Assembly: GCF_050410775.1 (NCBI RefSeq)
Contig: NZ_CP191229.1
Length of the DNA: 64,000 nt
DNA from: Erwinia sp050410775
GTDB taxonomy: Bacteria; Pseudomonadota; Gammaproteobacteria; Enterobacterales; Enterobacteriaceae
Strand: one strand, 5' to 3'
Shown here: in pieces, positions 42,983 through 52,156 of the stretch
Numbering within the stretch: the first letter of the stretch is position 1
Layout: each line of letters begins with the position of its first letter
The notes under the pieces: model-generated
Database searches by the model: none
Seen by the model: only the letters and a program-made list of their open reading frames with translations
What the model was told of the DNA's origin: nothing
Position numbers and translations under genes: made by a program

Positions 42983-44122
42983 ATGGTAGTGAACGACGCG
43001 ATCCCCCGTCCGCAGCAAAAAGCGGGTAAGGCCCTGACGCCTCTGCTTGAGATCCGCAATCTGACCAAATCTTTTGAAGGTCAGCACGCGGTTGATGATG
43101 TCAATCTGACGATCTACAAAGGCGAAATTTTCGCACTGCTGGGCGCTTCAGGCTGTGGAAAGTCCACGCTGTTGCGTATGCTGGCGGGCTTTGAGCCGCC
43201 GACTTCGGGCCAGATCGTGCTCGACGGTCAGGACCTCTCCCATGTGCCTCCCTACCAGCGTCCGATCAATATGATGTTTCAGTCCTATGCGCTTTTCCCG
43301 CATATGACCGTTGAGCAGAATATTGCCTTTGGCCTGAAGCAGGATCGCCTGCCCAAAGAGGAGATTGCCAACCGCGTGGCGGAGATGCTGACGCTGGTTC
43401 ATATGCAGGAGTATGCCCGGCGTAAGCCGCATCAGCTTTCCGGCGGTCAGCGGCAGCGCGTGGCGCTGGCGCGCAGCCTGGCAAAGCGGCCTAAACTGCT
43501 GCTGCTGGATGAGCCGATGGGCGCGCTGGATAAAAAGCTGCGCGATCGTATGCAGCTTGAGGTCGTGGACATTCTTGAGCGGGTCGGCGCGACTTGTGTA
43601 ATGGTCACGCACGATCAGGAAGAAGCGATGACGATGGCGGGACGCATCGCCATTATGAACCGTGGGAAATTTGTGCAAATTGGCGAGCCGGAAGAGATTT
43701 ACGAGAACCCGACCACGCGCTACAGCGCGGAGTTTATCGGCTCGGTCAATCTGTTCGAAGGGTTGCTGCGCGAGCGGCAGGAAGAGGCGCTGATCATTGA
43801 CAGCCCGGGCCTTATTCATCCTCTGAAGGTCGATTTCAGCGCTGCGGTAGCGGACGGCGTGCCGGTTCATGTTGCGCTGCGTCCGGAAAAAGTGATGCTG
43901 TGTGAAAACGTCCCGGTGGGCGGCTGCAATTTTGCCGTAGGCGAAGTGGTACATATCGCCTATCTGGGCGATCTCTCTATCTATCACGTCCGGCTGCACA
44001 GCGGCCAGATGATCAGCGCCCAGCTGCAAAACGCCCACCGTTTCCGCAAAGGTGCCCCGACCTGGGGAGACGAAGTGCGTCTCTGCTGGGATGCGGACAG
44101 CTGTGTGGTTTTGACGGTGTAG
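42983..44122 (+). CDS. potG: Putrescine ABC importer ATPase
   Basis: ATPase of 379 residues with a C-terminal TOBE domain. Walker A is GASGCGKS, the signature LSGGQRQRV and Walker B LLLLDEPMGALD; the TOBE region includes HVALRPEKVMLC. In-frame start choices are ATG 42983 (with GGAGAG about six bases upstream) and GTG 42989, the latter giving MNDAIPRPQ as in E. coli. The frame is open to 42917 without support. Confidence 0.95.
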   Translation: MVVNDAIPRPQQKAGKALTPLLEIRNLTKSFEGQHAVDDVNLTIYKGEIFALLGASGCGKSTLLRMLAGFEPPTSGQIVLDGQDLSHVPPYQRPINMMFQSYALFPHMTVEQNIAFGLKQDRLPKEEIANRVAEMLTLVHMQEYARRKPHQLSGGQRQRVALARSLAKRPKLLLLDEPMGALDKKLRDRMQLEVVDILERVGATCVMVTHDQEEAMTMAGRIAIMNRGKFVQIGEPEEIYENPTTRYSAEFIGSVNLFEGLLRERQEEALIIDSPGLIHPLKVDFSAAVADGVPVHVALRPEKVMLCENVPVGGCNFAVGEVVHIAYLGDLSIYHVRLHSGQMISAQLQNAHRFRKGAPTWGDEVRLCWDADSCVVLTV

Positions 44123-44132
44123 TGGGGGAATC

Positions 44133-45098
44133 ATGAGTCAACATTCTTCTGACACCAAGGCTCCGCCGCGCGTTCGCGCCGTGGGGCCGCTCGCCGCGTT
44201 TTTTGGCCGCCTGCAAATGAGGCAGGGGCGAAAGCTGGTGATTGCGCTGCCGTATCTCTGGCTGATCCTTCTCTTCTTACTGCCGTTTCTGATCGTGCTG
44301 AAAATCAGCTTCGCCGATATAGCCCGCGCGATCCCGCCCTATACCGATCTGCTCTCCTGGGCTGACGGCCAGCTGACGATGGTGATGAACTTTGGCAACT
44401 ATCTGACGCTGACGGAGGATCCGCTCTATGTGGAGGCCTATCTGCATTCGATCCAGGTGGCGGCGATTTCGACCCTGGTCTGCCTGCTGATTGGCTATCC
44501 GCTGGCCTGGGCCATTGCGCACAGTGCGCCCTCGACCCGCAATATTCTGCTGCTGCTGGTGATCCTGCCATCGTGGACCTCCTTTCTGGTGCGCGTGTAT
44601 GCCTGGATGGGCATCCTCAACAATAACGGCATTCTGAATCGTTTCCTGATGTGGACCGGCTTGATCGATCAGCCTGTGGCGATCCTTTATACCAATCTGG
44701 CGGTCTATATCGGTATCGTTTACTGCTATCTGCCGTTTATGGTGCTGCCGATTTATACCGCGCTGACCCGTATCGATTATTCGCTGGTGGAAGCATCGCT
44801 GGATCTGGGCGCGCGTCCGCTGAAGACCTTTTTCAGCGTGATTGTGCCCTTGACGAAGGGCGGTATTATTGCCGGTTCCATGCTGGTTTTCATTCCGGCA
44901 GTCGGCGAATACGTTATCCCTGAGCTGCTTGGCGGACCGGACAGCATTATGATTGGCCGCGTGCTCTGGCAGGAGTTCTTTAATAACCGTGACTGGCCGG
45001 TGGCATCCGCGCTGGCGGTGATTATTCTGCTGATCCTTATTTTGCCCATCATCTGGTTTCATAAGCATCAGAACCGGGAAACAGGAGAGAAGGGATGA
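44133..45098 (+). CDS. potH: Putrescine ABC importer permease PotH
   Basis: PotB/PotH-type inner-membrane permease of 321 residues with six helices after a charged N-terminus (about 1-35). The first helix is LVIALPYLWLILLFLLPFLIVL; the EAA loop is VEASLDLGARPLKTFFSVIVPL. Its 3' end overlaps potI by four bases. Confidence 0.95.
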   Translation: MSQHSSDTKAPPRVRAVGPLAAFFGRLQMRQGRKLVIALPYLWLILLFLLPFLIVLKISFADIARAIPPYTDLLSWADGQLTMVMNFGNYLTLTEDPLYVEAYLHSIQVAAISTLVCLLIGYPLAWAIAHSAPSTRNILLLLVILPSWTSFLVRVYAWMGILNNNGILNRFLMWTGLIDQPVAILYTNLAVYIGIVYCYLPFMVLPIYTALTRIDYSLVEASLDLGARPLKTFFSVIVPLTKGGIIAGSMLVFIPAVGEYVIPELLGGPDSIMIGRVLWQEFFNNRDWPVASALAVIILLILILPIIWFHKHQNRETGEKG

Positions 45099-45943
45099 GC
45101 ACATTACCGACAGTCCGTTCGCCGTGGCGCATCGTCATTCTTGCGGTGTGCTTTTTCTTCCTTTATGCCCCGATGCTGCTGCTGGTCGTCTATTCATTTA
45201 ACTCGTCACAGCTGGCCGCCTGGGAAAGCTTCTCGCTGCACTGGTATAAAGTGCTGTTCCAGGATGAAGCGATGATCGGTGCCGTCACGCTGAGTCTGAC
45301 TATCGCCGCGCTGGCGGCGACGGCAGCCTGCGTGCTGGGCACCATTGCGGCGGTGATCATCGTGCGCTTTGGGCGCTTTAAAGGCTCCACCGGTTTTGCG
45401 TTTATGCTGACGGCGCCGCTGGTAATGCCTGATGTGATCACCGGCCTCTCCCTGCTGCTGCTGTTTGTGGCGATGGGGAACGCCTTTGGCTGGCCTGCCG
45501 AACGTGGCATGCTGACCATCTGGCTGGCGCATGTGACGTTCTGCACTGCCTATGTGGCGGTGGTGATCAATTCACGCCTGCGCGAGCTCGATCGCTCCAT
45601 TGAGGAAGCCGCGATGGATCTCGGCGCCACGCCGCTGAAGGTGTTCTTTGTCATTACCGTGCCGATGATCGCCCCGGCTATTGTGACCGGCTGGCTGCTG
45701 GCGTTTACGCTTTCGCTGGACGATCTGGTGATCGCCAGCTTTGTCACCGGGCCGGGCGCCACCACGCTGCCGATGCAGATCTTCGCGACGGTGCGCCGCG
45801 GCGTGAATCCGGAAATTAACGCGCTGGCATCGCTCATTCTTTTTGTGGTGGGCATCGTAGGGTTTATCGCCTGGCGCTTTATGGCCCACGAAGAGAAGCA
45901 GCGGCTGAAAGATATTCAGAAGGCGCGGCGCGGGGGCCACTGA
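45095..45943 (+). CDS. potI: Putrescine ABC importer permease PotI
   Basis: PotC/PotI-type permease of 282 residues pairing with PotH. First helix IVILAVCFFFLYAPMLLLVVY, helix region APLVMPDVITGLSLLLLFVA, and EAA loop EEAAMDLGATPLKVFFVITVPM. It is the last gene of potFGHI and is followed by a terminator. Confidence 0.95.
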   Translation: MSTLPTVRSPWRIVILAVCFFFLYAPMLLLVVYSFNSSQLAAWESFSLHWYKVLFQDEAMIGAVTLSLTIAALAATAACVLGTIAAVIIVRFGRFKGSTGFAFMLTAPLVMPDVITGLSLLLLFVAMGNAFGWPAERGMLTIWLAHVTFCTAYVAVVINSRLRELDRSIEEAAMDLGATPLKVFFVITVPMIAPAIVTGWLLAFTLSLDDLVIASFVTGPGATTLPMQIFATVRRGVNPEINALASLILFVVGIVGFIAWRFMAHEEKQRLKDIQKARRGGH

Positions 45944-45959
45944 GAAATCCGTACAAAAA

Positions 45960-45990
45960 GAAAGCCTGTCCGCAGGGAACAGGCTTTCTT
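45960..45990. terminator. Terminator of potFGHI
   Basis: Stem GAAAGCCTGT / ACAGGCTTTC with a 9-base loop between converging potI and the M20 gene; A-rich on the left and T-rich on the right, so probably bidirectional. Confidence 0.85.
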
Positions 45991-46022
45991 CAACAACGCG
46001 TACCGGCTCAGCTTACCTCTCT

Positions 46023-47159
46023 TCAGCCCAGCACTTTCACTACGCAGGTTTTAAAAATTTTCACGCCGATCGGCAGCGAGTTGAGATCGAAGCGCATCTC
46101 CGGATGGTGCAGGCCAGGCGTCAGCCCGGTTCCCAGCCCCCAGAAACCCGATTTTACCGCCGGACGTTGCACGGCATAATGGAAAAAGTCTTCGCTGCCG
46201 GGCGTTGCCCGAGCGGGCATCAGCGCCGCCTCACCCAGCACCTCGCCGATCGATTCGGCAATCAGGGCGGTCATCTCCTCATTAATTTCAGCGGCGGGCA
46301 TCGCCTTGAGAAGCATCACTTCTGCCGTTGCGCCACTGGCCGCCACGCTCATTTTAATGGCCCGTTCCACGCGTTCCTGAAGCTGCGTCATCTCCTCATT
46401 TTCACCCGCCCGCAGATCGAAGACCACACGCGCTTCATCAGGTATAGAGTTGGTTACGCCAGCATCACAGAGGAAGCGGGTCGCCTTGGCGCTCCAGCTT
46501 TTACCTGGTGCCAGGTGAACCGCATTTACCGCCTGCACCGCACTGACTGCGGCATCCAGCGCATTGATGCCGAGATGGGGGCGCGCCGCGTGCGCGGTCA
46601 GCCCACGGATCGTCGCTTCCAGCGTTACGCAAGCTGAATAACGCACGGCCGGGATTGCTGTCCCCACGGCGCACTCTTCTGCCGGACGCAGGTGGAAGCC
46701 GAGGATCATATCCACATCATCAATTGCGCCGCCCGCGATCATCGCCAGGGCACCAGTGCCCAGCTCCTCAGCGGGCTGGAAGATTAGCTTCAGACGTCCC
46801 CGTTTTACCGCGCCTTCAGCGATCAGCTCCTGTGCGGCACTCAGCACCACGGAAGAGTGCGCATCGTGTCCACAGGTATGTCGCGCGCAGGGCTCGCCGT
46901 TAATAATGTGGCCCAGCGCATCCATGTCCGCACGCAGGGCCAGCGTCGGACCGGGCTGGCCGCTCTCCAGTAGGGCGACGATGCCCGTTGTGGCATTGAA
47001 ATTATCCTCGACGCTGAAGCCAGCGGCTTTAAGATGGCGGCTGATATAGGCTGAAGTTTTAAATTCCTGAAAACCCAGTTCGGGAATTTCATGCAGGCTG
47101 GCGTAATGCTCAAAAACGTTTAGCACGTCAATTTCTCCCTCTGACAAAAAATCAGGCAA
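46023..47159 (-). CDS. M20 family amidohydrolase / peptidase
   Basis: Metal-dependent amidohydrolase of 378 residues, with no signal peptide. Metal-binding features are TLALRADMDALGH, ARHTCGHDAHSSV (Cys/His/Asp region), FQPAEELGTGALAM with the catalytic glutamates and DMILGFHL. The C-terminal histidine is in GLHHPEM. Relatives hydrolyse N-acyl amino acids, amino-acid conjugates or aminoacyl-aromatics (AbgA/IAA-hydrolase type). It overlaps yjiG by eight bases and is the third gene of yjiH-yjiG-hydrolase, taking the place that iadA has in E. coli. Confidence 0.88.
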   Translation of the reverse strand: MPDFLSEGEIDVLNVFEHYASLHEIPELGFQEFKTSAYISRHLKAAGFSVEDNFNATTGIVALLESGQPGPTLALRADMDALGHIINGEPCARHTCGHDAHSSVVLSAAQELIAEGAVKRGRLKLIFQPAEELGTGALAMIAGGAIDDVDMILGFHLRPAEECAVGTAIPAVRYSACVTLEATIRGLTAHAARPHLGINALDAAVSAVQAVNAVHLAPGKSWSAKATRFLCDAGVTNSIPDEARVVFDLRAGENEEMTQLQERVERAIKMSVAASGATAEVMLLKAMPAAEINEEMTALIAESIGEVLGEAALMPARATPGSEDFFHYAVQRPAVKSGFWGLGTGLTPGLHHPEMRFDLNSLPIGVKIFKTCVVKVLG

Positions 47160-47625
47160 CGAAGCGCATAATTAACATGGCGACAGTCGCGTTAAGAATG
47201 CTGGTCAGCATCAGCAGCGGCCAGTACTTTTTCGGCACGTCGGCGACGCCCAACAAACGCCCCATATACTGTAACTGCGAGCCCATCAAAAAAATGGCCG
47301 GGGCTAAAATAGTGATCTCCCCGCCGGTCAGTACGCCTTTGGCAAGCAGACTGACCGCCACGCCGGTGCCGGCAGAGGAGGAGAGCCATGCCGTCAGCAG
47401 CACGGTAATCGCCTCGCCCGGCAGACCGAATAATCCCATCAGCGGCGCGAACAGCTGACCGATAAAACCCATGACGCCCAGCAGATTCAGTATTTCAGCA
47501 ATCACATAAGCCATTACCACATTAGGCATCAGATTATGAATAGCGATATGGAATCCCTTACGGGCGCCAATGACAAAGATATCAAAAGGATTGTGCGAAA
47601 TGAGGGTTTCAGGCTTATTTTGCAT
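47152..47625 (-). CDS. yjiG: YjiG-type nucleoside-recognition (Gate) membrane protein
   Basis: Inner-membrane protein of 157 residues with four to five helices. It carries the Gate/SpoVA-like motif LPGEAITVLLTAWLSSSAGTGVAV and TILAPAIFLMGSQLQYMGR. In E. coli YjiG forms a pair with YjiH beside isoaspartyl dipeptidase, and a transport role for the linked enzyme's substrate is presumed. It overlaps both neighbours (11 bases with yjiH, 8 with the hydrolase). Confidence 0.85.
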   Translation of the reverse strand: MQNKPETLISHNPFDIFVIGARKGFHIAIHNLMPNVVMAYVIAEILNLLGVMGFIGQLFAPLMGLFGLPGEAITVLLTAWLSSSAGTGVAVSLLAKGVLTGGEITILAPAIFLMGSQLQYMGRLLGVADVPKKYWPLLMLTSILNATVAMLIMRFVA

Positions 47626-48286
47626 GGGGGAAATCTCGCTGATAAAGGGTATTCAGCACCAGACGAACAAAGGCGGCGCCAACAAATTTGAGCACAAACA
47701 TCACCAGCAGCGGTACTAGCACCGGCAGGGAAAGAGAAATAAAGAGGGCGGAACCAATGGCGAAATAGTTATTGATCAGGCCGGCACCGGAGTATTGCCA
47801 GGCGGCCATAATCACCACTTCCTTTTTGGTTATTTGCTTATCGTCATACAGCTCTTTCGTCAGGGCTGCGCCGGCGTCGGTACTTTGCAGATCCGTTATC
47901 AGCGCCAGACCGGTACGGCCCGGAATGCCTAAAATGGGCCGGAGTAGCGGCGTCAGTAGCCGGTGCGCGGCACGTATAGCGCCGTAGTGGGTAAAGATCT
48001 CCAGCAGCCCAAGCGCCAGCATAACCGTGGGAACCAGCGACAGGGCAAACAGGAAACCCGCCTTCGCGCCAAGGCCGCCTTTGCCGACAAAGGTGCTGTT
48101 TGCCGCGTCGGTAATGCTCCCGAACTGACCACCGAGCGTGGTGAAGTCGAATGCGCCGAGCCAGGCCATGCCTTCTCGTTTAAAGAATAAACCGGAAAAA
48201 AAGAGGATGGCCACAATCAGCGCCAGATAAGCCCCCAAACCTGGCGACCACTTTCTTTCTAAACTGGTTTCGCTTTCATGAATCAA
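47615..48286 (-). CDS. yjiH: YjiH-type Gate-domain membrane protein (TTG start)
   Basis: Inner-membrane protein of 223 residues, with first helix LGAYLALIVAILFFSGLFF and Gate motif LGIPGRTGLALITDLQSTDAGAAL. The TTG at 48286 is chosen because GGGGAG lies six bases upstream and the length then matches E. coli YjiH (about 227, recalled); the frame is open to 48412 but the extension shows no support. With YjiG it likely forms a two-component carrier feeding the M20 hydrolase. Confidence 0.83.
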   Translation of the reverse strand: MIHESETSLERKWSPGLGAYLALIVAILFFSGLFFKREGMAWLGAFDFTTLGGQFGSITDAANSTFVGKGGLGAKAGFLFALSLVPTVMLALGLLEIFTHYGAIRAAHRLLTPLLRPILGIPGRTGLALITDLQSTDAGAALTKELYDDKQITKKEVVIMAAWQYSGAGLINNYFAIGSALFISLSLPVLVPLLVMFVLKFVGAAFVRLVLNTLYQRDFPHAK

Positions 48287-48599
48287 AATAGTCTCCCCAT
48301 AATTAAAAACGATGCAATAAGCGTATCGGGGTAACGAGTTCCCCTGACAGGCCTCAACAGAAAGCACATGGCTCGTTGTAGTATTTGCAGGGATCGTGCC
48401 AGGCTTAAGCACTGACCGGGAACGCTGTTATTCAGCCTGAATCAAGAACTGGCGCGGCTTTAGCGTGCGGATTTACCGTTCACCAACGCAATAGTGTTTA
48501 TTAATTAGCCGGTGTGTTTGAGGGCGGTTTATGCTGGTACCCCAGACTGGCGCGGCTGCACTATAATGAAGCGGAAATGCATCAGGGAGGGTAAGGGCC
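48287..48599. other. yjiH-ybjO intergenic region
   Basis: About 313 bases of divergent promoter region. TATAAT at 48562-48567 could be the ybjO -10, but no matching -35 is clear. No operator, terminator or ORF that I can support. Confidence 0.4.
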
Positions 48600-49079
48600 A
48601 TGTCAGAAGTGCTCAGAGAAGGACGGGCTGTCCTGCAATCGCCGTCAGCGATCCCCGTTCCGGTTCTCGTGGCGGGTATCGCTATTATTGCCATCCGCTG
48701 CCTGAGTGTTGCTTTGCAAATCCATGAGCTGGGCTTTGAAGAGTTGAGGAATTTCCTTCACCGCAGCGCGCAAGCCTGGGACTCCACGCTCATATTCATT
48801 GCCAGCCAGCTGCTGTTTTTTATTGAGTTACGCTGCGCTATTGCGCTGATGCGCGGTAAAAACTGGGGCCGGGTGGGATACGTACTGTCGCAGTTGGTGG
48901 TGCTGATTTATATGAGTATCGCCTCTATGGGCTGGATTTATCCGGAAATATTCAGCGTCAGCGGCGTTAACAATATGCATATTCTCCACCAGCTGATGGT
49001 GCAAAAACTGCCTGAGCTGATAATAGTGTTGCTGCTGTTTATGCCCGCCAGCAGCCGCCGCTTTTATCATCCTGGTTGA
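48600..49079 (+). CDS. ybjO: Inner-membrane protein YbjO
   Basis: A 159-residue membrane protein with about four helices (VPVLVAGIAIIAIRCLSVAL; LIFIASQLLFFIELRCAIAL; YVLSQLVVLIYMSIASMGWIY; LPELIIVLLLFMPASSRRFY). The motifs HRSAQAWDSTL and MPASSRRF match E. coli YbjO (recalled), as does the position after potI. GGAGGG precedes the ATG. Function unknown. In E. coli rlmC lies next; here artJ follows directly. Confidence 0.82.
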   Translation: MSEVLREGRAVLQSPSAIPVPVLVAGIAIIAIRCLSVALQIHELGFEELRNFLHRSAQAWDSTLIFIASQLLFFIELRCAIALMRGKNWGRVGYVLSQLVVLIYMSIASMGWIYPEIFSVSGVNNMHILHQLMVQKLPELIIVLLLFMPASSRRFYHPG

Positions 49080-49149
49080 TAATGGCGTAATATTTTGGGG
49101 CGCAGAGGCTGGCAAGATGCAGGCTAAGCGCCTGCCAGGAAGGTACCGT

Positions 49150-49899
49150 TCAGCTATCGTCAGGGCCGAACCAGCGCGCCTTAAGCGTCTCCAGCGTACC
49201 GTCAGCCTGCATAGCCTTCAGCGCCTCATTCAACTGCGCCTTCAGCTCGCTGTTGCCTTTACGCACCGCAATAGCCAGCCCGCTGCCAAAATAGCGGCTG
49301 TCTTTTACCGGGCTGCCAATCCTTTCCAGCTGGGGATGGGACTGGAGCAGCGCCTGCACGGCGAGCGTATCGCCAAAAATGCCGTCTAAGCGGCTGCTTC
49401 GCATATCCAGCAACGCATTCTGATAGTTGTCATAAGTTACGGCGACAATCCCGGGCCAGACCGCGTTCAACCAGGCCTGCTGGGTCGTTGCAGTGCCTAC
49501 GCCCACGCGCTTACCTTTCAGCTGCTCAATCTCATCGTAGCGGCCTTTTGCCACCACCATCAGGCTGGAACTGTTCTGATAAGGGTCGGTGAAATCAACC
49601 AGCTTTTTGCGTTCAGCCGTAATATTCAGGCTGGAAATAACCGCATCGTAGCGAAGAAACTTCAGCGAAGGCAGCAGCATTTCAAAGCTGTTATTGGTGA
49701 TGACACACTCTCTTTGCAGTCTTATGCAGAGCGTTTTCGCCAGGTCAATATCAAAACCGACCATTTCGTCACGGGCATTATAAAACTCAAAGGGGGGATT
49801 ATTGGCCGTGGTCGCAAAGCGAAGCGGCTCAGCCGCCAGAGCATTGAGGCTGAGGCTGGAGAGCAAAAGAAAAAACAGGGGCATGAGCATGACAGACAA
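49150..49899 (-). CDS. artJ: Arginine-binding periplasmic protein ArtJ
   Basis: SBP family 3 protein of 249 residues that captures L-arginine for ArtPQM. The signal peptide is about 22 residues (ending NALA before AEPLRFA). Family motifs are TTANNPPFEFYNARDEMVGFDIDLA and RKKLVDFTDPYQNSSSLMV. It is transcribed separately from artPIQM, as in E. coli. No clear ARG box was seen upstream. Confidence 0.92.
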   Translation of the reverse strand: MSVMLMPLFFLLLSSLSLNALAAEPLRFATTANNPPFEFYNARDEMVGFDIDLAKTLCIRLQRECVITNNSFEMLLPSLKFLRYDAVISSLNITAERKKLVDFTDPYQNSSSLMVVAKGRYDEIEQLKGKRVGVGTATTQQAWLNAVWPGIVAVTYDNYQNALLDMRSSRLDGIFGDTLAVQALLQSHPQLERIGSPVKDSRYFGSGLAIAVRKGNSELKAQLNEALKAMQADGTLETLKARWFGPDDS

Positions 49900-50018
49900 T
49901 CCTTGCGTCAGATAACCGGCCTATTATCCGATGACGTGACGCAGGTCTATCCGCAGATTAGCCGCAAAACAAGGGCTCTCTCTTCGGGATCCCGGCGGAG
50001 CGAGCCTCCGCCAGCCAG

Positions 50019-50687
50019 TCAGCTACGTCTTTCAAAAGCCAGCGCCCGCCGCTCGACCAGACGCATCATCACCGTTAGCAGACCATTTACGCAGAGATAG
50101 ATCAGGCCAGCCGCAGCAAAAACGGCAGCATCATAGGTCTGACCATAAAGCAGCTGCCCGTGTCCCATCACCTCCATCAGCGTAATGGTATAGGCCAGCG
50201 AGGTGCTTTTGAAAACCAGCACCACTTCATTGGAGTAAGAGGAGAGGGCGCGCTTGAATGCGTAGGGCAGCAGAATACGCAGCGTGCTTTTGCGATCCAT
50301 CCCCAGCGCCGAGCAGGATTGCCACTGTCCGGCAGGAATGGCCCGCACGGCACCGTGAAAAAGCAGGGTGGTGTAAGCGGCGCTGTTCAGCGACAGGGCC
50401 AGCAGCGCGCAGAGCCAGGGCTGAGAAAGCAGATGCCACAGCCACGGAACCGCCTGAATGGCCGGAAACTGCCCCGGCCCGTAGTAGATCAAAAAAATCT
50501 GTACCAGCAGCGGCGTGCCGGTAAAAAGTGTGATGTAGACGCGAACGAGCTGGCTGAGCACCGCCACTTTCAGCGACAAAATCACGGTAAACAGCAGCGA
50601 AAGAACCAGCGCCAGCAGCAGCGAAGCCAGCGTCAGCGTCAGGCTGGTATGCAGCCCTTTTAAAAGTTCGGGTAGATAGCTCAGCAT
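50019..50687 (-). CDS. artM: Arginine ABC importer permease ArtM
   Basis: HisMQ-type permease of 222 residues with helices from LTLTLASLLLALVLSLLFTV onward. The EAA loop region is SCSALGMDRKSTLRILLPYA. Start and artQ stop share one base (TGATG), so the two are translationally coupled. Last gene of artPIQM. Confidence 0.93.
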   Translation of the reverse strand: MLSYLPELLKGLHTSLTLTLASLLLALVLSLLFTVILSLKVAVLSQLVRVYITLFTGTPLLVQIFLIYYGPGQFPAIQAVPWLWHLLSQPWLCALLALSLNSAAYTTLLFHGAVRAIPAGQWQSCSALGMDRKSTLRILLPYAFKRALSSYSNEVVLVFKSTSLAYTITLMEVMGHGQLLYGQTYDAAVFAAAGLIYLCVNGLLTVMMRLVERRALAFERRS

Positions 50688-51403
50688 CAGTGATTCCCCT
50701 GCTCAAAGCGGGTCGTGCGGGTCTCAATGTGCTTCAGTACCTGCTGGCTCAGCAGGGTGATAACCAGATAGATAGCCGCCGCGATCATGTACCAGGTGAA
50801 AGGCTCCTGAGTCCGCGCGGCAATACTTTTGGTCTGCAACATAATATCATTTACGCTAATCAGCGAGACCAGGGCGGTATCTTTCAGCAGTACCAGCCAC
50901 TGATTGCCCAGGCCCGGCAGCGCATGACGCCACATCTGCGGCATAATCAGCCGGAAAAAAATCGCCGTTTTTTTCATGCCCAGCGCCTGGCCAGATTCCC
51001 ACTGCCCCACGGGAACCGCCTGTAGCGCGCCGCGTAGCGTCTGCGAAGCGTAGGAAGCGTAAAGCACCGAAAGCGCAATCACCCCGCAAAGAAACGGGCT
51101 GACGTCAAAATTTTCAATGTCGACCTGCACCGGAATGGCAAACAGGCCGACATTGAGGGTGAAGCCGTCGGAAAGGGTCAGCAGCAGCTGCGAGGCGCCA
51201 AAATAAACGAACAGCACCACCAGAATCTCCGGCAGGCCGCGGAACAGGGTCACCAGGCCGGTAGCGACCCAGGCCAGCGGCCGCCAGCGCGCCGACTCCC
51301 AGCCAGCAAAAATCATGGCCAGAATCAGCCCCGCCACCAGCGCACAAAGGGCAAGGCCGACGGTCATCCCGGCGGCGCTTGCAAGAGGGTAAAGTTCGCT
51401 CAT
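50687..51403 (-). CDS. artQ: Arginine ABC importer permease ArtQ
   Basis: HisMQ-type permease of 238 residues forming the channel with ArtM. The EAA loop region is ESGQALGMKKTAIFFRLIMP, and the segment LVTLFRGLPEILVVLFVYFG is typical of polar amino acid permeases. It begins seven bases after artI. Confidence 0.93.
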   Translation of the reverse strand: MSELYPLASAAGMTVGLALCALVAGLILAMIFAGWESARWRPLAWVATGLVTLFRGLPEILVVLFVYFGASQLLLTLSDGFTLNVGLFAIPVQVDIENFDVSPFLCGVIALSVLYASYASQTLRGALQAVPVGQWESGQALGMKKTAIFFRLIMPQMWRHALPGLGNQWLVLLKDTALVSLISVNDIMLQTKSIAARTQEPFTWYMIAAAIYLVITLLSQQVLKHIETRTTRFEQGNH

Positions 51404-51410
51404 TGGTTAA

Positions 51411-52142
51411 TTACTGCTGAAACCATTTGCCGTAAATTTTTTCCAGGGTGCCATCCGCTTTCACTTTATCCAGCGCGGCGTTGAACTGGCTCTGCAGCTC
51501 GGTATTGCCTTTACGTACAGCAATGCCGAGACCGGTGCCGAAGTAGGCTTTATCGGTCACTTTCTCACCGAGCGGGGCAAGATTGGCGTTCTGCTTCAGC
51601 CACTCGTTGACCACGGCAGTGTCACCAAAAACGGCATCGATACGGCCATTTTTCAGATCGAGGATGGCGTTCTGATAGCTGTCGTAAGGCACGGTGGTTA
51701 CGTCGTTCATTTTCTCAGACAGATATTTCTGATGCGTGGTGCCGTTCTGGACGCCAACGCGCTTTCCTTTCAGCGCCGCAACCGAGCTTATTTTGTCTTT
51801 CTGGGCGATAAAAAGAGCGGAATTGTCATAGTAGGCTTTGGAAAACAGTACCTGCTTTTCACGCTCGGGCGTGATATCCATACCGGCCATTACCGCATCG
51901 AAGCGGCGGAATTTCAGGCTCGGGATCAGGCTGTCGAAGGCCTGGTTGGTAAAGGTACAGGTCGCATTCATTTCGCGGCACAGCGCATTCGCCAGGTCGA
52001 CATCAAAACCCTGGATCTTATTATCCGAATCGACAAACTCGAACGGCGGATAGGACGCTTCCGTAGCAAAGCGGATAGTTTGCGCGGCGGTTGCACTCAG
52101 GCTAAGGCTGGCCAGCAGTGCGGCAAGTACGACTTTTTTCAT
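51411..52142 (-). CDS. artI: Arginine-transport periplasmic binding protein ArtI
   Basis: SBP family 3 protein of 243 residues with a 19-residue signal peptide (MKKVVLAALLASLSLSATA). Motifs FATEASYPPFEFVDSDNKI and GFDVDLANALCREM fit the lysine/arginine/ornithine-binding family. It is similar to ArtJ at 49150 and arose by duplication. Second gene of artPIQM, 14 bases after artP. Confidence 0.93.
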   Translation of the reverse strand: MKKVVLAALLASLSLSATAAQTIRFATEASYPPFEFVDSDNKIQGFDVDLANALCREMNATCTFTNQAFDSLIPSLKFRRFDAVMAGMDITPEREKQVLFSKAYYDNSALFIAQKDKISSVAALKGKRVGVQNGTTHQKYLSEKMNDVTTVPYDSYQNAILDLKNGRIDAVFGDTAVVNEWLKQNANLAPLGEKVTDKAYFGTGLGIAVRKGNTELQSQFNAALDKVKADGTLEKIYGKWFQQ

Positions 52143-52156
52143 GAGGATATCCTGCG

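Noticed and set aside
43148..44134. 328-codon minus-strand frame inside potG
   Set aside because: Antisense shadow of potG with no domain features.
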